Positions 57,894-64,000 of a stretch of 64,000 bases of DNA are shown here, one piece after another. Made by a program: the position numbers and the translations under genes. The notes beneath the pieces are model-generated. The model was not told where the DNA came from. It saw nothing but the letters and a program-made list of their open reading frames with translations, and made no database searches. Positions within the stretch are counted from its first letter, which is position 1; each line of letters begins with the position of its first letter. The stretch lies in assembly GCA_008360955.1 (NCBI GenBank), contig LUCM01008502.1:182258-246257 (forward strand). The letters run 5' to 3'. Origin of the DNA: Fasciolopsis buskii (lineage: Eukaryota > Platyhelminthes > Trematoda > Plagiorchiida > Fasciolidae).

Positions 57894-58211
57894 TTAAGTA
57901 ACGCTCTTAACTTTTGGGGACTCCATATTTCGACATCCGCCATCCAGCCCCGACCACATTTTGAGCCAGAGATAGGCACATTTAGTGCGCTTAAACAAGA
58001 AGTGACTCAAAGTCCGTTGCTCACGAAGAGCCCCAAGAAACTCCGTGTAATCTTGTAAAACGGTCTGTTCAGTTTTGATTTTTGACTTGCATGCTTGTGC
58101 ATAGCGCATTACTTTGCAAAGTCTAATCTTACTTTCCTGTATGTTTCCCGAGTAATCCATGGTTGCACTCACCCCCATACCCCTTCTGATTTCTGGTTTT
58201 CGCATTTCCAC
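57894..58211 (-). CDS. Unassigned 105-codon open frame
   Basis: A helix-rich, protein-like frame on the minus strand (for example AQACKSKIKTEQTVLQDYTE, FLGALREQRTLSHFLFKRTK and CAYLWLKMWSGLDGG). No domain recognised, and no good splice borders seen. It could be a transposon gag-like or linker fragment. Confidence 0.25.
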   Translation of the reverse strand: MEMRKPEIRRGMGVSATMDYSGNIQESKIRLCKVMRYAQACKSKIKTEQTVLQDYTEFLGALREQRTLSHFLFKRTKCAYLWLKMWSGLDGGCRNMESPKVKSVT

Positions 58212-58541
58212 TGCGTCACCTTTTTACAAACCCGGTCTTGCCTTGCGCGTGCCCCTCCCAAATCCATGAATATTTATATCATTTTTAATATTATTATGGA
58301 CCGATAGTCAGGGGAATAGTGCAAATGAGGGTCTTCCTGCAGAATGGCGTGGTTGCGGTCAGGTAAGTTTGCTTTACTATTTGATATCAAACCGGTTCTT
58401 ATCAGTTTAGTAACTCGTTGATATTCTGGTGTCTTCATCTGTCCGAAGCAACAAATTTCCGGGGGGATCAGGGCCTAGGAAACTGATGGACATGGTCAAA
58501 GGGGATATGTAGGAGACTTGATCTACTGTGGACAACAATAA

Positions 58542-58844
58542 ATGGAAGCTGCATTTGGTCGAGTTTTGGCAAAATCTACTCCACAGGGAGTACTTCCCGC
58601 AAGTATGGGAAGGAAACAGAGTAGTGAAACACCGGTGCACAAGGGTGTATGTAAAAGGAGACCAGTAATTTTGCACAAGAAGGGTGCTGACGGCCATATG
58701 ATGGATATCCGACCTGAATACACCTTCGGAGATGAAAGCAAGAGGTGTAATCCGTCAACCCTGCTATACCCGGACTTCGTTTTAGCCAAGATGCCTGCCC
58801 GATATGATCCAGTCACGGAGCTGGATATGACTAGGCTCCATTGA
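58542..58844 (+). CDS. Unassigned 100-codon open frame
   Basis: A hydrophilic plus-strand frame (for example KRRPVILHKKGADGHMMDIR and FVLAKMPARYDPVTELDM). The opposite strand is also open over most of the span, so coding strand and reality are both uncertain. No domain recognised. Confidence 0.18.
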   Translation: MEAAFGRVLAKSTPQGVLPASMGRKQSSETPVHKGVCKRRPVILHKKGADGHMMDIRPEYTFGDESKRCNPSTLLYPDFVLAKMPARYDPVTELDMTRLH

Positions 58845-60432
58845 AGGGATCATCACAGAACTACAGAGAATAAGCACATGTTTAGTCGGAGAAGTGGGTT
58901 GAATTGAAGCATTCTTTGTTGTCAAGAATGAGAGCAGTTTGGCCCCTTCGGTCACTATAGTGATTCAGTCCAGACGCTGCAAGTAAACTGATAAGAGAAA
59001 CAAATGATGGGGCATCTGGATAGTGCCGTTGCCAGCAGCATTATTATGGTCTAAATCAACATCAACTCCGGCTTTCTGTCCCTTCAGATAGCGTGCCAAA
59101 AAACCAGTTCTTCATCGGCTGAAAAACACGGACGCTTTGAGACACTGTTGCCGGCTATGGGAGCGATTGATCCACCTGGGAGAACATTAGGAAAGAGGAC
59201 CGAAGGATCGTAAGAAGTTTTTCGGAAATGACATAAGGGAACCGAAAAGAAAACGGTTCAAGCCATATGTCACCAATGAAGCAACTCCCGAGCTTCCAAG
59301 TATGGTAAGGAGGTAGCTGGAAATGTGTGTGATCATTGGAAAAAGACGGGGGGGGGGAGAACCCGAATGTACAAAGTGACTAAGGAATTAGGATGCAGAA
59401 TAGTGTAAGTCAGCTGCAAATGCAAAATAGGCCGGAGAAAAACGGCACAGAAATCCATGACAGACCATTAGATAAAAGATGACAACCAGCGAGAAAGTTT
59501 CGGGGTGAACCACGGAGGATTGGAGGAAAAATCAAGAACTGCGTGTACAGATTTCTGTATAAACGTGCGCACGAGCCATACAGATGCATGCATCTGCATG
59601 TAAATCGTTTTTGAGTGGGTTGCTGAGGAATTGCAGAAGAAACAAATACGAATAGACGAGGTCGCAGACAATTAGCTGATCTTAACTAGAGTTGGCTTAC
59701 AGGTTGGTGATACAAGTATGGATATGAGAAAGAGTTGTCTATGTGCGCTGAAAGGACTGAGGGCATTGCTTAGATGGTTGAGGAGGAACTGAAGGTGCGC
59801 GTTAAGTTCGACGTATGGGTGAAAGAAAGAGAAAGCTGAGGAAAGCATAATCGGTCCAATCCATCGAGTAACTTTATGCATGTGCAAAAGCTCCCATATG
59901 GAGATATATATCCGTATTTGCCTGAATGATTTTCATTCAACTTAATTATACAGAATTTTTTGGGTCAAATAATTCCACCATCGCATCTGTCCCCCTTAAT
60001 AAATCAGTTTGCAACACTGAAATAGCGGAGTTAAGCGGATAATCGGCAAACGTCCAGGTAAACGCTACACAAGTAAATACGTTTTAGCTGCCGTAATCCG
60101 ATTAACGTGATGCAAAAATCCATGTTGACGACAATGTCCCTCAAGTATGTAAAGCCTTGCGCCTGTGGAAGGATCTCCACTGCTGCCTGAACCATCGTTC
60201 GATTTATGCAGGTGGAGATGTTGTTGTTTACCGGACGTTTTCAGCAATACTGCAGGTCCGGAAACCGTTCAAAAGCTTTATCGGAACAAGGGTGATTGTT
60301 CTGCAGCAGGGTTCACTATATCTTCCGCACCAGCGTTGAGCAGCAGTTTGGCTGTCGAGGAACGTTCCAAACTGATTCAAGGACAGGGGGATGCAAGGCT
60401 GAGGATAAACTTAAGACATTTTGAGCAGCTCA
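58845..60432. other. Unassigned stretch
   Basis: No gene was recognised. A G9 run lies at about 59347-59356. A minus-strand frame at 59468-59671 contains NPPWFTPKLSRWLSSF, which loosely recalls the 'PWFT--LR' linker motif of non-LTR elements but is unsupported by neighbours. Confidence 0.35.
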
Positions 60433-60696
60433 TTAGAGGTTTTGGTAGCCACAGTAAACATATCCCATGCAAGGTGCATAAAGTGCGGCCTCAGGGTCAT
60501 GTTTGACTGAGTCGAAGGCGTTTGAAAGTGTCCATTGGTCATGGTTTACATTCAGTACAAGTACGGTCTTGCTGCAGTGGGAAAAATCGAGACTTGCATT
60601 GCAGATCACAACACAAATCGGCTTTTGGCCATTGCTCATGTCATTGTGCTCGGCGACTTGGCCCACCGTCGTTGGATGTTTCCTTTTGCCGAACAC
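60433..60696 (-). pseudogene. Possible reverse transcriptase remnant (AFDSVKHD)
   Basis: A minus-strand frame reads QWTLSNAFDSVKHDPEAALY at about 60475-60533. AFDSV-HD is the first palm block of many non-LTR reverse transcriptases. However, the preceding aspartate block and any FADD box were not found. Weak, single-motif evidence. Confidence 0.25.
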
Positions 60697-63600
60697 CGAC
60701 TGTTACGCCGCTTGGAGCTTTTAAAGGTTCCGGCAGACGAGCACCCCGGCATGGCCTAGAGGACAAAAGCTCGATCCGTGCATCCCAATGGGTTACTCCG
60801 ATCAGCTGCTTTCCAAGCGAAACCCGAAGAGTTAAAAATGTGGCTCAGGAAGGAACAGTTAGTTGCTCTATTAGGTTAGGGCCGTGCAAACTAAGGTTTA
60901 CCGGAATCCATTAAAATCCAGATCCGCAAATGTACTCAACATCCGGTTTGCCAGAGTCCAGCCCCAAAATAATTGGTTGCCGTCACCGGGACGGTCAAGC
61001 CCGTGGTCTTGGTCGACTTCACTTCAGATGCGACAGTGGCTACTGGGCCATCACTCCGACAACCCCAGCCGAAAAAGGCTCCGATGTCATTAAAAATGAG
61101 TGGTGTGTAGGCATAAGGGGGTATCATCTGGTCAAGTGTGCTTAAAGGTAACCTCGGATTATTATTTTAGTAATAATTTTTCATTTGTAGAATTTATCGA
61201 GGCAAATTTACGCGCATGAAAAGGTGTTGCAATGTCATTATACTTCGCAAAAAAGACGATTCAAGGATTGGAACAAAACAAAGGGAGTTGTCTAGAATGC
61301 ACGCTTTCCTGAGAACATGCTTAAAGGGCTTTCCGGGCAGAACACCGCGGCTATACCCACCAGGGTGCGCACTGTGGGCATAAAACTCCGTCGGCAAACT
61401 TCACCAAATGTCAAAATAAGACTGAAGTATTCAAATTCGAAAGAGTTTATATGATGGGCTTGAAGTTAAACTGCGGCGAGGGGCGAAGGGGTGTGTGGGT
61501 CGGGAGATTGTAAACATCGAGGAAAACGGCGACAGAAAATGCAAAGGTGGAGAGTGAATACTCGACATTAGATTAAAGACAAAGTCGAGATGCCAGGAAG
61601 GAAATGAGCAAAAGCCGTTTGGAAAATCTTAAAAGAACAAAACAATAATAAAGACTTGGGGCAAACCATCATTTGACGCCAAGGAGACAAGGAACGTCAC
61701 TAACGTTGAGAAAGAAAATGACGAAAAGTATGCGGTAATTTAGTCGGAATATTCATTTTAGGTTACAAACGGAAGTAGCAGCGTAATGATCAAACCAGAG
61801 TCCAACGTACCCCCAGTTGCTTGCGCGAGAATTCCCGTACAACTGGAAATGAGTCAGCCCCTCGTTGTTTTATAGTTTGCAGACCCACTTTGCGGTATGG
61901 CCAAAGGATTGTCAGTGGTCCTCCCAAACTTTGGAAGAACGGTATCCAGTATGAGCGCGCTCCGAAACAACTGCCCGGTTATCAGTCACTGGCCACTCCC
62001 AGGCCTGGTGCAAGCAATTACAAAATATGGCAAAGCAAAACATATTCCGACCTCGAAGAACAGTGCAAGATTTGGACACTTATTATCCAAGCAACGTGTA
62101 ACCGAAGTGCCTTGAATCTCAAATTAAAACAAGATGAATCTGCGTGTTTCTGCGCTACCGAATGAACCAGTCACCAAACTATGCTAATAATGCAGACTCC
62201 AAACGTACATGGAATGGAACTTTTTTAGGAGAACCAAAAGTCAAGTTCCACCAAAGTCAAGCTGAAAGTCTTCAGGGCCTGAAATAGAGGCAAAACAGCG
62301 CTTTTACAAAAGCTTGGCATAGACAAAATAAACGACAAAAGCGGCAAGTGTGTGGAGCACGTGAACTGCAAGATGCGTTATTTTTACTGAACACGCATGG
62401 TTGCCAGCCAAACAAAAAGGATGGTCAAAATGGTCCTTTGCAAAGCCGACAAACGTTTACAAGCTACAAAGGCCAAAATAAGTTTGGGTTTTAATGATTC
62501 TATCCTGAGTAGCTGCACTCCTACAGTCATTACTTTTACCCTTGTTTCGTTGTTGTAGAATCACTTTCCCATCGACATGAGTCCTAACGTTCTCCATTTT
62601 TGCACAATGGTGATTTTTCTAGATCCATCTGACCACCATCACTGGACATGATCCCCTTCACGATACCGTACAGGTTATTTAGCCGGGTGGTGGTTGTTTG
62701 TATATGATAAACCTCTGATAAAAGGGCGCAAAATAAATGAGTCACAAATCACATTTTTGCAAAACGGTGTGCGCAAAATGTCAAATAAGCTACGATATCG
62801 TTGATCAGGAAACCTCCCCAGAATGGATTATGTGAATAACGAGTGATCGGCTAAGCATGTGTGACTTTAACAAAGTAAATGGCATCCGCCTTGGCGGAAC
62901 CTGATCGAAGAGTTCAGGTTCATCGCTTAGTTGAAATGCTCTTTTTGAGTGGCTTCTGTTAAGATTCACAAGTGACCAATGTTCTCATGCAGAGAACGCA
63001 TATAACACCTCAGCAGTGGAGTTGTCGGGTGTATGTTCAAGATATATCCTTATCTATAAAGGAATGGTGATGGAGAGCACAGCAATCCGGGTGCCAAAAC
63101 TCATGAACCGCGTAGGTGGTGTTTCCTTCTCAATCCTCCCCATAAATAATTTGAGCAAATATGAATCGCGGAAGCCGCTTGTGCATTGTTTGCTTCCAAT
63201 CCTCGCCGATACTTTTTAATTGGTCCACTTGCCCCACCTGGCATTCTTTGTCGACCCCTGGAGTCCACTGGTCGCGGTAGATGTGTTCTCAACGAGCCTC
63301 CATTTTTGAATAATCTGGACTTTCCAATCCCCTTCTGACAGGCTAGAACGGTTGGCAGGCACTCCAATTTACGTCGTTTCGGAAACACCTGTTTAGGGTA
63401 ATTTGCTAGCATCCAGCAGGCACAATAGGTACCCTTGGTGCCGTTTTATCCAGACCGCTTGCATCAGATCTCCGAATGAGCGAATCGTTTGGTGTGATGG
63501 CCATGCATTATAAGTCGTTTGGGGTTACTGGGACTAACGTCCAGTTTTCCAAGGTTCCTTCACACTCAACTAGCAACGCGTGCGGTGTCTTCTTCCGGTG

Positions 63601-64000
63601 GTTTTTTCTCCGCAACAGTTGCCAGTATCCTTTGAGAGGACCAGGTGGGTCGTTCCCAGACCCCTCCAAGTGGGGTACATCAAAGCGGGTCGAAGCGCCA
63701 ACAACATTCTTGTTGTTTTAGTCGATGGTTCGATGTTCATTCATTTTTCTGAGACACATCTCGATGTATTTTTGGCGCGTCAACCAACTGTGATTCGTTG
63801 CACGAGTTGTTCTTTATTATATGTTCCATCGCAGGGAATCGTTTTCATGCCATCAGGAACAAATACCTACCTACCATAAATGGCAATTCTGAGTAGACAA
63901 TCCAAGTTTGTATGTACGCCGTGAAATTGCCTTACTGCCTTCTATACCTTGGCGTCTTTCTGCAACCACGGACCCGAAGCATTCGGTTACAGCTTCTGTG
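60697..64000. other. Unassigned stretch at window end
   Basis: Open frames at 60522-60914, 61821-62165 and 63580-63879 (plus) and 63101-63412 (minus) have no recognised domain. No repeat family seen elsewhere in the window recurs here. Confidence 0.4.

Overview
This window reads as nuclear DNA of an invertebrate animal, most likely a flatworm (fluke or tapeworm), though the species cannot be fixed from sequence alone. There is no dense bacterial gene layout. Open frames are short and scattered, with candidate exons flanked by GT/AG signals. The recognisable content is decayed retrotransposons: non-LTR elements of the CR1/jockey type, one BEL/Pao element (a lineage known only from animals) and two families of tRNA-derived short repeats. 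There is one run of N (30715-31004).

Layout. Positions 1-22,300 are almost gene-free. They carry scattered tRNA-derived repeats: family A at 4.1, 4.7, 13.1, 15.2 and 17.0 kb; family B, including a large hairpin, at 9.35-10.13 kb; and family B again at 25.9 kb. A membrane-anchor exon candidate lies at 21,937. From 22.3 to 24.1 kb lies a mosaic of reverse-transcriptase-related blocks that recurs, reshuffled and partly inverted, at 38.8-40.0 and 43.3-44.3 kb. Candidate host exons lie on the minus strand at 27.6-28.9 kb. A serine-rich coding region, modelled as two exons, lies on the minus strand at 31.3-32.4 kb. A decayed LINE with ORF1, endonuclease and reverse transcriptase fills 32.8-36.6 kb (minus), followed by a second, more fragmentary one at 36.9-38.6 kb.

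The most interesting region is 40.3-43.2 kb. Four small plus-strand exons, with consistent splice phases, assemble into the start of an unrecognised secreted protein that begins with a signal peptide and includes a 32-base micro-exon. This gene lies between two nearly identical, inverted reverse-transcriptase fragments (36,905-37,833 and 44,321-45,255).

A nearly complete but broken CR1/jockey-like LINE occupies 47.2-52.1 kb (minus). A BEL/Pao gag-protease-RT relic occupies 53.6-55.5 kb (plus), with a truncated CR1 3' end directly behind it (55.5-56.3 kb). The last 7.6 kb hold only unassigned open frames and weak reverse-transcriptase-like hints.

Every transposon gene seen here carries stops, frameshifts or a changed catalytic residue, so none looks autonomous. 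The host exons are predictions from open frames plus splice signals and rest on no transcript evidence. Family assignments come from motif recognition by eye.
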